Below are positions 33,084-41,759 of a DNA stretch of 64,000 nucleotides, in pieces (position 1 is the stretch's first letter; each line of letters opens with the position of its first letter). Location: positions 1-64,000 of the forward strand of contig CAWFLT010000016.1 of the NCBI GenBank assembly GCA_963816795.1, written 5' to 3'. The stretch is from CAWFLT01 sp963816795 (GTDB lineage: Bacteria; Acidobacteriota; Vicinamibacteria; Vicinamibacterales; SCN-69-37). The notes below the pieces were generated by a model. It had not been told where the DNA came from, ran no database searches, and worked only from the letters and a program-made list of their open reading frames with translations. The translations under genes and the position numbers were made by a program.

Positions 33084-34227
33084 GTGGCAGAGAACCCGTT
33101 CGTCTACGGCGAGATCGTCCCGCGGTCCGCGTTCGTCGGCCGGCGACCTCGAGCTCGACCGTCTGGCCGCCGATCTCGCTGACTGCCAGAAGATCTTCCT
33201 GATTTCGCCGCGCCGCTACGGCAAGTCGTCGCTGGTCCGCCAGGCCCTCATCAGCCTCGCGCGCGATCGCGTCGTCACGCTCGAGATCACCGTCAGCAGC
33301 TTCAGTTCGTACGTCGCGTTCCTCGAGGGCTACACGCGCGCCCTGGCCGCGCTCGACACCAGGGCGGGCCGGGCCCGCGGCTGGCTGCGCGACATGTTCT
33401 CCGGCGCCAAGCCGGAGGTGCGCGTCGACGCCGACGGCCCGGGCCTGTCGGTCGCGTTTCCCAGCGTCCGGACGGCGCGCGACGCGGCCCGGCTGGCGGA
33501 GGAGGTCTTCGTCCTGCCGTCGCGGATCGCCGCGCGCCTCAATCGCCGGCTGGCGATCGCCTTCGACGAGTTCCAGGCGATCGGCAGTTTCAACGGCGGC
33601 AGCGTGGAGCAGGCGCTCCGCGCCGCCGTGCAGCAGCAGCGGGAGGTCGGCTACGTCTTCGCCGGCTCCGAGCCGACGCTGATGGAGCAGATGATTGGCC
33701 CGCGGCGGCCCTTCTACAAAGCCGGGCCGGTGATGCGGCTCGGCAAGATCCCGCCCGATCTCTTCGCCGAGTTCGTCGAGACCCGATTCACGCGTTCGGG
33801 TTTCTCGCCGGAATCCGGTCTCGGCGCCGCCATCGTCGACCTCGCCGGCAATCTGCCCTACGACGTCCAGCGTCTCGCCCACGAGACGTGGGACGACGTC
33901 CAGCGCAGCCGCCGCCGGAGTGTCGGCCTCGACGATCTCCACACGACGCTCCACCGGCTGCTGGCCGAACACGAAACGTTCTTCGAGACGATGTGGCTGC
34001 GGTTGACGCTGGCCCAGCGTGGCGTCCTGCGCGCCGTCGTGATCGAACACGGCGTCGAGATCCTGTCGGGCGAGACCCGCAGCCGCCATCGTCTTGGCGT
34101 CGCCTCCAGCGTCCAGGCGGCCCTCGGCGCGCTCGTGAAACAGGATCTCGTCGCCCGCGAAGACGACGGCCGTTACGTGGTCATCGACTCACTGATGCGC
34201 GAGTGGGTGGCGAGGCGAACGTACTGA
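33084..34227 (+). CDS. STAND/AAA-type ATPase of the 'ATPase domain predominantly from Archaea' family (one frameshift)
   Basis: Start GTG 33084, giving 'VAENPFVYGEIVPRSAFVGR', then one +1 shift near 33143 before 'DLELDRLAADL'. Walker A 'SPRRYGKSSL' (about residues 44-53), Walker B 'RLAIAFDEFQAIG' (about 155-167), sensor-like 'YVFAGSEPTLM', and a C-terminal winged-helix-like part ('LTLAQRGVLRAVVIEHG...GALVKQDLVAREDDGRYVVIDSLMREWV'). The 'ENPF-x-G-x-x-V' opening and 'PRRYGKSSL' loop are typical of this family, whose members act as stand-alone NTPase switches of largely unknown role. It stands alone between repeat-filled gaps. Corrected length about 380 residues. Confidence 0.82.
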
Positions 34228-34231
34228 GAGC

Positions 34232-34478
34232 ATCGACAATCGACAATCGGGAAATCTGCAATGGCAGATCAATCGGCAATCGACAATCCCGATGGGCAAA
34301 TTAGCGATCGGTAATCGCTCGATGGACAATCGGGCAATTGCGTAGTCGCTTGATGGGCAATCGGTAATTGGCCATCGTTCGATCGGCGAATTGGCCATTG
34401 GCCATCGGGATTAATCGGGATTGGAAATTGCCGACGTGTTTGCCATTGCCGGCTCCCCGATTCCCCATTGCCGATTAA
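34232..34478. repeat. GGCAATCG/CGATTGCC word repeat block
   Basis: Dense ATCGGCAATCGACAATC-like words in mixed orientation, 250 bp, AT-rich relative to the genes. Same family as 11800-11985 and 32076-32260. Confidence 0.85.
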
Positions 34479-34589
34479 GTGCGACCGATCCTCGGTGGCA
34501 CAACACGAAAGCCACTCCCAGGCGGCCGACCGACGTCACCGCAAGGGACTCTCGCACTTGTCGCTGAGGCACATGACGTTATGGCGCAT

Positions 34590-34995
34590 TGTTCGACACG
34601 ACAGCAACGCCACATGCGGCTCGTCTCCGGCGAGACGAGTCTGTTGCCCGCGCCGTCGTTCGCGGCGGGGTATCACTGGCGCGACGTGAAGTGGCCCGAC
34701 GAGCGAGCTTCGACGGGACTCAGTTCGCCCCAAGCCTCGTCGAGGGCGGCAGTACGAAATCGTGCCGTAGGGAGCGCTGCGTTTCGCGCACGAATCGGCC
34801 GTAGGCTTGCGACGTTCGGTAGCACCGGCAGTGCCGGATAGGCCGTCGTGCGCCAAGCGCTAGTCCGAAACGCGAGCGGACGAAGGCGACGATTTCGAGG
34901 GCCAGCTTCCCGGAGCGCTGGTGATACCCCGCCACGGGCGACGGCCCGGCGCGGTTCTGGACTGCTCGCCCCGAACGAGCCGCGCTTGAGTCGTC
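34590..34995. other. Gene-free stretch with two diverged inverted copies of a ~100-bp element
   Basis: The left copy runs from about 34615 to 34700 and the right copy from about 34905 to 34990 in reverse complement. Shared words include GCGGCTCGT, GCCGTCG and GGCGGGGTATCAC, with drift between. Several differences would be G-U pairs if the two folded into one RNA stem. Two short minus-strand ORFs and one plus ORF exist, but none looks like a known protein. It may be a degraded mobile element or a structured RNA. Confidence 0.4.
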
Positions 34996-36368
34996 AAGTC
35001 GCAGTCAGGTGCGCCCAGACTATGGAGTAAACATCGACCGACCGAATCGCATCAGCCTGAATGTGGGCGTCATTGCCAATGACAAGCGGCCCGTCGTCGC
35101 TCGCTGGGCCAGGACGGCCGTGCGAGCCCTTGACGAGTGTCGCGTCCAACGGAATCACGTCCATCAGATAGCGAAACCCGGCGGCCTTCTTCGCCAGCGT
35201 CCAGCCGACCTTGAGGGCGGGGAGCCGGATGGTCGGATCGAGCACAAGCTCGACCGGGTCGTAACCGGGCTTGCGGTGGATATCGACGGTGCGCGCGTAG
35301 TCGGGTGCGCGATGGTCGTCGAGCCAGTAGTAGTAGGTAAACCAGGCGTCCGGGGCGGCGATCGCGACGAGGTCGCCCGCGCGCTCGTGGTCGAGGTGAC
35401 GTGCCGCCTGTTCGCTACGGTCGAGCACCCGCTCGACTCCAGGCGCCGCCTCGAGGATCGCCCGTACGCGTCCGTGCGCGGCCGGATCGTTGATGTAGAT
35501 GTGCGCGATCTGGTGGTCGGCGACGGCGAAGGCGCGGCTCGCGCCGGCATCGAGCAGCTCGCCGCCCAACTCCTCGCGCACCGCGATGAAACCCTCGTTC
35601 CGCAGGAGGCGGTTGACGTGCACCGGCCGCGAGACGTCGACCAGTCCGTACTCCGACAGAACGACGACGTGTGCGCCGCGCGATTCGTAGAAGGCGATCA
35701 GATCGCCGGCGACGGCGTCGACGTCACCGAGGTCCCGAGCCGTCACCGGATCGGAGGGACCGAGGCGCTGCAGGTTGTAATCGAGGTGAGGCAGGTAGAT
35801 GAGCGTCAGCGTCGGTCCGAACCGCGTCTCGATCTCCTTGGCCGATTCGGCGATCCACCTGGTCGAGGCGATCCCGGCGCGCGGGCCCCAGAAGTCGAAC
35901 AGCGGAAACTCGCCGAGCTTCGCGTTGAGCTCCGAGCGCAGCGCCGCGGGCGAGGTGTAGATGTCAGGAAGCTTGAGCCCGTCGGCTCGATAGATCGGAC
36001 GCGGCGTGACCGAATAGTCGACGGTGGAGTACATGTTGAACCACCAGAAGACATTGGCACACGTAAACGCCGGATCCGCGGCCTTGGCGGCCTCCCAGAT
36101 CTTCGGCGCGCCGACGAGCTTGTTCGACTGCTTCCAGAACTTGACCTCGCAGTCCTCACGGGAATACCAGCCGTTGCCAACCACGCCGTGGACGTTGGGA
36201 AAGACACCGGTCAGGTAGTCCGCCTGCGCCGTGCAGGTCACGGCCGGGAACGCCGGTGCGATCTTCGCCACGCGCTTCTGCTTTGCCCACGCCGTGACGC
36301 GCGGCATCGACGCGCCGAGCATCTTCGGCGTCAGACCCGACGACGTTGAGGACGACGGTCCTATTCAT
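34994..36368 (-). CDS. eboF: EboF-like alkaline phosphatase/nucleotide pyrophosphatase family protein (one frameshift)
   Basis: Start ATG 36368 ('MNRTVVLNVVG'), a +1 shift near 36336, then 'LTPKMLGASMPRVTAWAKQKRV' continues to the stop at 34994; about 457 residues. Alkaline-phosphatase-superfamily features: nucleophile region 'PAFPAVTCTAQADYLTG' (Thr), 'NVHGVVGNGWY', 'YLPHLDYNLQRLG' (metal Asp), 'VVVLSEYGLVDV' and 'KGSHGRPG' (metal His). Family enzymes hydrolyse phosphodiesters or pyrophosphates. No signal peptide is seen, so it is probably cytoplasmic. Last gene of the minus-strand ebo cluster, 18 nt after eboE. The ebo assignment rests on the whole neighbourhood. Confidence 0.82.
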
Positions 36369-36386
36369 TGAAAAGCACGCGTAGGC

Positions 36387-37568
36387 CTAGTCATGAGCTT
36401 TCCACTGTCCGACCACCCATTCGTACTCGCGGGCGATCGATTGGACGACGTCGATCTTGAGCGCGGGTGGCAGCACGTCCCACGTGTAGGTCTCGATCTC
36501 GAGGTGGCGTGTGAAGCCGGTGGCCTTCGCGGCGGCGATCACCGTGCGGACGTCATGCTGGGTCGATCCGAGGCCGTCGTACTCACGCGTGAAGAGCGGC
36601 ACGTGGAAGTGAATCCGCCAGTGGTGGCCGGCGTCCGGACCGGTGGAGGCCGGCGTGTCTGCCTGGCGCAACGCGTCGCCGAGATCCGGGAACTGACGGC
36701 GCGCGCTTCCGTGTTGTTCGACGACCTGATGCAGATAGACGGGATCGGCGAACGGACCGAGGCGGCCGGTGAGCACCGCTCGGGCTGCCGGATCGCCAGG
36801 CAGGTGCACGTCGATCGCGGAGCTGAGCTGGACCCGTCCGATCTTGACCGCGGCCCGCCGATAGCGCTCCAACGCCTGTAGGGGATCTTCGTGCTCGACC
36901 GACACGTGACAACAGTCGAAGCAGACGCGCACGTGCTCGCGGAGGAGCGGCGTGTCCAGATGCTCGTCGAAGAACCGGACCGTTTCGTCCGTCGTTTCGA
37001 GCAGACAGTCGGGCTCCGGCTCGATGTCGAGGTGAATCAGCGCGCCAGACTCGTCGCGGACCTGAGCCAGGCGGGCGGCGATCCGCCGGACGTTGGCCGC
37101 GATGACCTGCCACGATTCGGTGTCGCCGGCCCGGATCCACGGCTTGTAGGAAAGCGGCGCCGTCGACACCCCGCCGTCGAGATCCGCCGGCAGCAACCGG
37201 CGCAGGATCTCAATCAGATCGAGCGTGTACGCGACGCGCGCCTCGTCGCGCCAGTCGGGCGCGTACACCTGGGCTTTGACCGGCGTGCCGTGAAACGGGC
37301 CGTAGGGAAAGCCGTTGATGAGGGCGACGTACAGCCCCTCCCCGTCGAGAAAATCCTTGAACTCGTCGAGGCGGCGACCTTCGAGGAGCTCTCGCGCCTC
37401 CCGCGCCGAAAGCCGAAGCCCCAACCCGAACCGGCCGGCCGGAGAGATCCGCGCCTTGAGCGCCGGCGCGATGCGTCGAATGTTGGCGTCAACCGCCGAC
37501 CACCCGTCCGCCGGATGGATGTTGGTGCAATACGTGAGTTGGAGGAATCCTGCGGAGTCGATGTTCAC
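36387..37568 (-). CDS. eboE: EboE-like metabolite traffic protein (TIM-barrel sugar isomerase-like)
   Basis: 393 residues from GTG 37568. TIM-barrel/xylose-isomerase-like pattern: 'LTYCTNIHPADGW' near the start (a characteristic EboE opening), 'YVALINGFPYGPFHG', 'GALIHLDIEPEPDCLLE' (acidic metal-type ligands), 'VRVCFDCCHVSVEHEDP', 'HFHVPLFTREYDGLGSTQ' and 'HLEIETYTWDVLP'. Probably binds a divalent metal and a sugar-phosphate-like or cyclised metabolite. Intact. Sits 32 nt after eboB and 18 nt before eboF, clearly in one operon. Confidence 0.88.
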   Translation of the reverse strand: MNIDSAGFLQLTYCTNIHPADGWSAVDANIRRIAPALKARISPAGRFGLGLRLSAREARELLEGRRLDEFKDFLDGEGLYVALINGFPYGPFHGTPVKAQVYAPDWRDEARVAYTLDLIEILRRLLPADLDGGVSTAPLSYKPWIRAGDTESWQVIAANVRRIAARLAQVRDESGALIHLDIEPEPDCLLETTDETVRFFDEHLDTPLLREHVRVCFDCCHVSVEHEDPLQALERYRRAAVKIGRVQLSSAIDVHLPGDPAARAVLTGRLGPFADPVYLHQVVEQHGSARRQFPDLGDALRQADTPASTGPDAGHHWRIHFHVPLFTREYDGLGSTQHDVRTVIAAAKATGFTRHLEIETYTWDVLPPALKIDVVQSIAREYEWVVGQWKAHD

Positions 37569-37600
37569 CGGATCAACGACGCTCTAAAATCTCCAAATCC

Positions 37601-38435
37601 CTAAATCCCTTGGTGCTGAAGCTTGTCGCTGCCGGCCAGCTTGAATTTTCCCGACTGGCTGAGGAAGCGGACCGGGTTCTCGTAAACGACTTGGTGGATC
37701 AGCTCGTCCCCGAACTTGCGGCGCCGGAGCTCCATGGCGAAGCGCGGGACGGCGAGCGGATCGCTCGGGCCCCAATCACAGGCGCCGGCCACGCAGATCC
37801 GATCGGGGCCGAAGCGCTCGATCATGTCGGCCGCGCGCTGCGGGGAAACCTTGGTTTGAGGATACAGAGTGAGCCCGGCCCAGTAGCCATCGGCGAGGAT
37901 CATCTCGATCGTGTGTTCTTCGGCGTGGTCCACCATCACCCGCGCGGGATCGAGCTTGGGATAGCGGCCGAGGACATCGATCGACACGCGCGTGCCCTTG
38001 AGCTTGTCCTCGAGGTGCGGCGTGTGAATGAGGATCAACTGCCGATGCGCGATCGCGAGCTCGACGTGTTCGGCATAGGTGTCGACTTCGTTCTGGGTGA
38101 TCCGGTTCATGCCGATCTCGCCGATGCCGAGCACGGTGGGGCGGTCGATGAACTTCGGAATACGCTTCAGGACATCGCGCGAGAGCTCGCGGTCGTCCGA
38201 TTCCTTGGGGTTCATCGCCAGCCAGCAGTAGTGCTGCATTCCGACGGCGGCGGCGCGCATGGGCTCGAACTCGGTCAGCTGCCGGAAGTAGTCCTCGAAG
38301 CCCTTGCGCGCTGCTGCGGTCCCAGCCCGCCCAGAACGCCGGCTCCGTCACCGCGCAGCAGCCGGTCAGCGCCATCTGCGCGTAGTCGTCGGTCGTCCGC
38401 GACACCATGTGCGCGTGATGGTCGATGTACTTCAT
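37601..38435 (-). CDS. eboB: EboB-like TatD-family metal-dependent hydrolase (one frameshift)
   Basis: Start ATG 38435, overlapping the upstream small gene's stop (ATGA). The N-terminal metal-binding 'DHHAHMVSRTTDDYAQMALTGC' has the HxH pair. A +1 shift near 38303 separates 'AFWAGWDRSSAQG' from 'FEDYFRQLTEFEP', and the rest is intact: 'YCWLAMNPKE', 'VLGIGEIGMNR' (Glu ligand), 'ILIHTPH', 'VMVDHAEEHT' and 'ICVAGACDWGPSDPLAVP' (Asp). About 277 residues. TatD-type amidohydrolase fold; in ebo clusters the substrate is not established. Confidence 0.86.
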
Positions 38436-38740
38436 CGCCGTCCTCCCTGCTCGCCGTAGTCGTAGGCGCCGATGGCGCTCTTGCGGTCGAGCGCTGGCCG
38501 CGGCTCGGTGGTCGGGTCGCTCAAGAGCATCTGAATCTGCGCCAGATAGTTCGGCTCGTCGCTGGCGAGGATCGCCAGCGCGTCGGTGAAGGCGCGGAGG
38601 CGGAAGTCGCGCCCGGATCGCGACGGATCGGCGCGATCGAGCCGATCCAGGAACGCCGCGATTTCCAGGAGGCGGTTCCGGTTTTCGATGAAGTATTCGT
38701 CCGCGATGTCCTTCACGCCAAGCGGCGACTGCACGCTCAT
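38432..38740 (-). CDS. Small helical protein in the eboA position
   Basis: 102 residues from ATG 38740, preceded by GAGGGTCG. Longer in-frame reads upstream pass through repeat DNA and are rejected. Charged and helical: 'DIADEYFIENRNRLLEIAAFLDRLDRADPSRSGRDFRLRAFTDAL'. No signal or TM. It is embedded in the ebo cluster (start-stop overlap with eboB), where eboA would be expected, but it is less than half the usual EboA length and I cannot see clear EboA similarity. It may be a reduced replacement or an unrelated accessory. Confidence 0.7.
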   Translation of the reverse strand: MSVQSPLGVKDIADEYFIENRNRLLEIAAFLDRLDRADPSRSGRDFRLRAFTDALAILASDEPNYLAQIQMLLSDPTTEPRPALDRKSAIGAYDYGEQGGRR

Positions 38741-38782
38741 GATCGACCCTCGCCGAGTTCCCGCACCGAGTGCGGTCCCGCC

Positions 38783-38851
38783 GACACCCAGCGCCCCCGT
38801 GGGGCGCTGGCCCGAGGCGTGGGGGTGGGGCCCCACGCCTGTCAATAAAGT
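38783..38851 (+). repeat. Two-hairpin element, forward copy between eboD and the small gene
   Basis: Starts GACACCC. Hairpin 1 is AGCGCCCC/GGGGCGCT, linker CCCGAGG, hairpin 2 is GGCGTGGGG/CCCCACGCC, followed by TAAA-rich sequence. Same family as 46345-46620, with different but compensated stem bases. Confidence 0.88.
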
Positions 38852-38865
38852 AGTCAGCTTCCTTA

Positions 38866-38925
38866 CTGGCCGCGGGGCCCCACCCCCGCGCCTCGGGCCG
38901 CGCCTCAAACGGCGCGGGTGACCTT
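38866..38925 (-). repeat. Two-hairpin element, reverse copy overlapping the eboD 3' end
   Basis: Reverse-oriented copy facing the forward copy at 38783-38851. On the minus strand it reads GTCACCCGCGCC, a short loop, GGCGCGGCCCGAGG, then the GC-rich second hairpin. The eboD stop codon falls in the first loop. Confidence 0.85.
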
Positions 38926-40113
38926 GAGTCCGGCGGTCACCGAGCCGGCCGACTCGATGGCCGCCAGCACCTCGATGCTTCGGACCATAGTATCCCGCTG
39001 AATCTCGTGGACGTCGAATGGCTGGCCGATGCCTTTGAGCAGCATGATCGTCAATTGTCCACCCAGATGCTCGCGGAATTCCTCCAGCCCCCGCAGCACG
39101 CTGGCGGTGTCGTCCGCCTCGTTCAGGTGCTGGCCGAGCTCCGGCGCCGAGACCGCCAGGCCGAGGGCGCGCATCACGTCGATGACCCGCTGCCAGTCCC
39201 GTTCCGGCAGGAAGCCCGAAAGGAACGCGTAGGTCGTGTCGAGGGCGATCCCGATCGCCACCGCCTCACCGTGGCGCATCTTGTACGCCGTCAACTGTTC
39301 CAGCTTGTGCGCGGCCCAGTGCCCATAGTCCAGCGGGCGCGACGACCCGAGCTCGAACGGATCGCCGCCGGTGGCAATGTGGGCCAGGTGAATGGCGGCG
39401 GATCGCTGCACGACCTGTTCCATCACCGCGAGATCGCGATCCTTCAACCGCGTGGCGTTGGCTTCGATGTAGTCGAAGAACGCAGCGTCGCGAATCAAGC
39501 CCGCCTTCACCGCTTCGGCGACGCCTCCGCGCCAATCTCGATCGATCAGCGTGGGCAGAAAACTGAAGTCGTTGATGACGGCGTACGGCGGCGCAAACGT
39601 GCCGAGGTAGTTCTTCTTGCCGAACGCATTGATGCCGTTCTTGACGCCAACCGCCGAGTCGTCCTGCGCCAGCACCGTCGTCGGGATGCGGACCAGCCGC
39701 ACGCCTCGATGGGCGGTCGCGGCGGCGTAGCCGACGGCATCGAGTACGGCGCCTCCGCCGATCGCGAGCACGTAGGAGTGACGGCACAGCCCCGCGTCCT
39801 GAATGACCTGCAGGATCTCTTCGATATGCCGGATGTCGTTCTTGACCGCTTCTCCTCCGGGCACGATCAAGATTGGCCCGGCGAGTCGCACGACGTCACG
39901 ATGCGTTCGCAGGTAGTGCGCAATCTGATCGAGCAGGTCCGGGTGCGCATCGGCGACGCCGCGATCGACGATGGCGGCGACGTCGGCCGGGGTGCGATCG
40001 GCGCTGCTCGTGATGACGTCGCGCAGGAGGGGATTGGTCTCCGCAAAGAGCCCGGCCGTGAACAGCACGGGATAGCGGAATGTGACCTGAAGATTCTGCT
40101 GAATCGAATCCAT
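38905..40113 (-). CDS. eboD: EboD-like 3-dehydroquinate synthase family cyclase
   Basis: 402 residues from ATG 40113. NAD-binding and metal motifs of the dehydroquinate-synthase/sugar-phosphate-cyclase fold: 'AIGGGAVLDAVGYAAATAHRGV', 'RIPTTVLAQDDSAVGVKNGINAFGKKNYLGTF', 'GGVAEAVKAGLI' (metal Glu), 'PLDYGHWAAHKLE' and 'MRHGEAVAIGIALD' (metal His). Longer than typical AroB, as expected for EboD. It probably cyclises a sugar phosphate, but the substrate in ebo systems is not certain. 21 nt after eboC. The final codons (VTRAV-stop) lie within a two-hairpin repeat. Intact. Confidence 0.92.
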   Translation of the reverse strand: MDSIQQNLQVTFRYPVLFTAGLFAETNPLLRDVITSSADRTPADVAAIVDRGVADAHPDLLDQIAHYLRTHRDVVRLAGPILIVPGGEAVKNDIRHIEEILQVIQDAGLCRHSYVLAIGGGAVLDAVGYAAATAHRGVRLVRIPTTVLAQDDSAVGVKNGINAFGKKNYLGTFAPPYAVINDFSFLPTLIDRDWRGGVAEAVKAGLIRDAAFFDYIEANATRLKDRDLAVMEQVVQRSAAIHLAHIATGGDPFELGSSRPLDYGHWAAHKLEQLTAYKMRHGEAVAIGIALDTTYAFLSGFLPERDWQRVIDVMRALGLAVSAPELGQHLNEADDTASVLRGLEEFREHLGGQLTIMLLKGIGQPFDVHEIQRDTMVRSIEVLAAIESAGSVTAGLKVTRAV

Positions 40114-40134
40114 CGCCTACCGATCGCCTGCGGA

Positions 40135-41076
40135 CTACGTGACGGCAAACTGCCGGGCCAGCCAGCCGGCCACGAACGCCGCCGCCAGCACGGCGAGGGC
40201 GTACACGCTTCCAGCATAGACGGCGCTGAGGACGGCGTCCAACAAGACGAGGGAGAGCACGCCGGTCCGCACGGCCGCTCGCGCGTCGCCCGGCGCGGTC
40301 GAGTGCCACGCGCGCCAGTAGGCGGGCAGGACCCGCCAGGCCAGCGCGAACACGAGACAGGCGGCCGCGATCGCGTTGGATGTCGCGCCAAGAAAGACGG
40401 CGCCGACCGTCAGGTAAACCAGACCGGCCAGGACGAGCAGCAGGGCCACGAACGAGGCCGCCGCCGCGGTCCGGGCCCCGCCGTGCACCTCGCCGCGGCT
40501 GACCGTCGTCACCGCCCAGATGTAGAGGAAGGGCAGCAGGGCGAGCGGCCAGTTGAAAGAGAGCGCGAGCGGGACCGCGGCGATGCCGAGCAGGAGATTC
40601 AGCCCGCGGCAGGCGCCCATCGTGATCGGGCCGAGGACCGGATGGTGTTTGGCCGCCGCGTCATAGGTCAGCGCCAGGACGGCAATCGACACCGCGACGG
40701 CTGCCGCAGCCGGCGTCACCATCGCGGCGGCGAGGATCCCGATCACGAGCAAGCCCGCGCCGAACGCCGCTGCTCGCTGCGCCGGAACACGGCCGCTCGG
40801 AATGGGCCGCTCGGGCCGCTCCACCGCATCGAGCGTCCGATCGAAGTAGTCGTTGAAGACGATGCCGCCGGCGTAGAGCGTCGCCGTCGCGACGAGGAGC
40901 CAGGCAAGCCGTTGAGGCTGCCCGAGGCCCGCGATCGCGTAGCCCGCGAGGACGTCTGCCAACGCGGTCGTGATGTTTGGCGGCCGCACGAGCTCGAGAT
41001 ACCCACTGAGACTTGCGCGCACGTCACCCGCCGAGGGTGGAGTGTATCCGAAGTGGTCGTGCGCAAAGTTACGCAC
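40135..41076 (-). CDS. eboC: EboC-like UbiA-family prenyltransferase
   Basis: 313 residues from GTG 41076, with about eight to nine TM helices. The first Asp-rich motif is 'NDYFDRTLDAVERPERPIPSG' (about 75-95, Mg-diphosphate binding) and the second region is 'TYDAAAKHHPVLGPITMGACRGLN'. UbiA enzymes join an isoprenoid chain to an aromatic or polar acceptor in the inner membrane. The 'LRPPNITTALADVLAGYA'-like start and 'ERPIPSGRV' are the form seen in EboC and related 4-hydroxybenzoate-type transferases. First gene of the ebo cluster, divergent from the cytochrome gene at 41171 with a 94-bp shared promoter region. Intact. Confidence 0.9.
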   Translation of the reverse strand: MRNFAHDHFGYTPPSAGDVRASLSGYLELVRPPNITTALADVLAGYAIAGLGQPQRLAWLLVATATLYAGGIVFNDYFDRTLDAVERPERPIPSGRVPAQRAAAFGAGLLVIGILAAAMVTPAAAAVAVSIAVLALTYDAAAKHHPVLGPITMGACRGLNLLLGIAAVPLALSFNWPLALLPFLYIWAVTTVSRGEVHGGARTAAAASFVALLLVLAGLVYLTVGAVFLGATSNAIAAACLVFALAWRVLPAYWRAWHSTAPGDARAAVRTGVLSLVLLDAVLSAVYAGSVYALAVLAAAFVAGWLARQFAVT

Positions 41077-41170
41077 TGCGAAACCTCGCGGTTGGTTGAC
41101 CGGCTCAGACGGCGAGTGCTATAAGCGACAGGACTGTCACGTTTTCGGCCGAAGTTCTGAGGCTTTCACC

Positions 41171-41749
41171 ATGCCGCGTTCCCGCACTCTCGCCACTCTG
41201 GCCGTCGTCGCGGCCAGCGTGTTGTCTTTCACTGTGAAATCTCATGGCCAGGGCGTCAACCGCGACGAGATCCTGCAACTGGCGACCAACGCGGCTCCCG
41301 GCAAGAACGTGGCGGCCGGCCGGGCCTTGTTCGAAAAGAACTGCGCGACGTGTCATCGTTTCGGTCCGATTGGCACCGACGTCGGCCCGGACCTGACGAC
41401 CATCAACAGCCGCTTCAAGAAGCGCGACATCCTCGAATCCATTCTGTTTCCGTCGAAAACGGTCTCCGATCAGTATCAGAGCGAGATGATCAAGACCGAG
41501 ACGGCTACGCACAACGCGCTCGTCGTGCGGGAAACGGCGGCGGCGCTGCAGGTGCGCGTCAACACGGACCCGAGCAAGCCCATCGTGATCCAGAAGGGGA
41601 CGATTACCACCCGCGAGAAGTCCGAGGTGTCGTTCATGAACGAGGGGTTGATCGACAAGATGAGCCAGGCGGACATCGCGAACCTCATGGCGTTCATCCA
41701 GACGGGTCCGCCCAAGACCGTGCCGGCGCCCGCCTCGTCGATCAAGTAG
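41171..41749 (+). CDS. Exported mono-haem c-type cytochrome
   Basis: 192 residues from ATG 41171; signal peptide about 1-27 (cleavage after SHGQ). One haem-binding 'CATCH' (about residues 57-61) lies in 'GRALFEKNCATCHRFGPIGTDVGPDLT', followed by 'SRFKKRDILESILFPSKTVSDQYQSEMIKT', the pattern of haem domains at the end of quinoprotein or PVC/acidobacterial dehydrogenases (L-shaped 'putative haem-binding domain'). It carries electrons in the periplasm. It lies 10 nt before the sugar ABC ATPase gene, so co-transcription is likely, although a cytochrome is an odd partner for a sugar importer. Confidence 0.88.
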   Translation: MPRSRTLATLAVVAASVLSFTVKSHGQGVNRDEILQLATNAAPGKNVAAGRALFEKNCATCHRFGPIGTDVGPDLTTINSRFKKRDILESILFPSKTVSDQYQSEMIKTETATHNALVVRETAAALQVRVNTDPSKPIVIQKGTITTREKSEVSFMNEGLIDKMSQADIANLMAFIQTGPPKTVPAPASSIK

Positions 41750-41759
41750 ATTCCGGGGA

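Noticed and set aside
34536..34935. Short ORFs on both strands in the gap before eboF
   Set aside because: No domain, ribosome site or codon pattern; they overlap a diverged inverted repeat.
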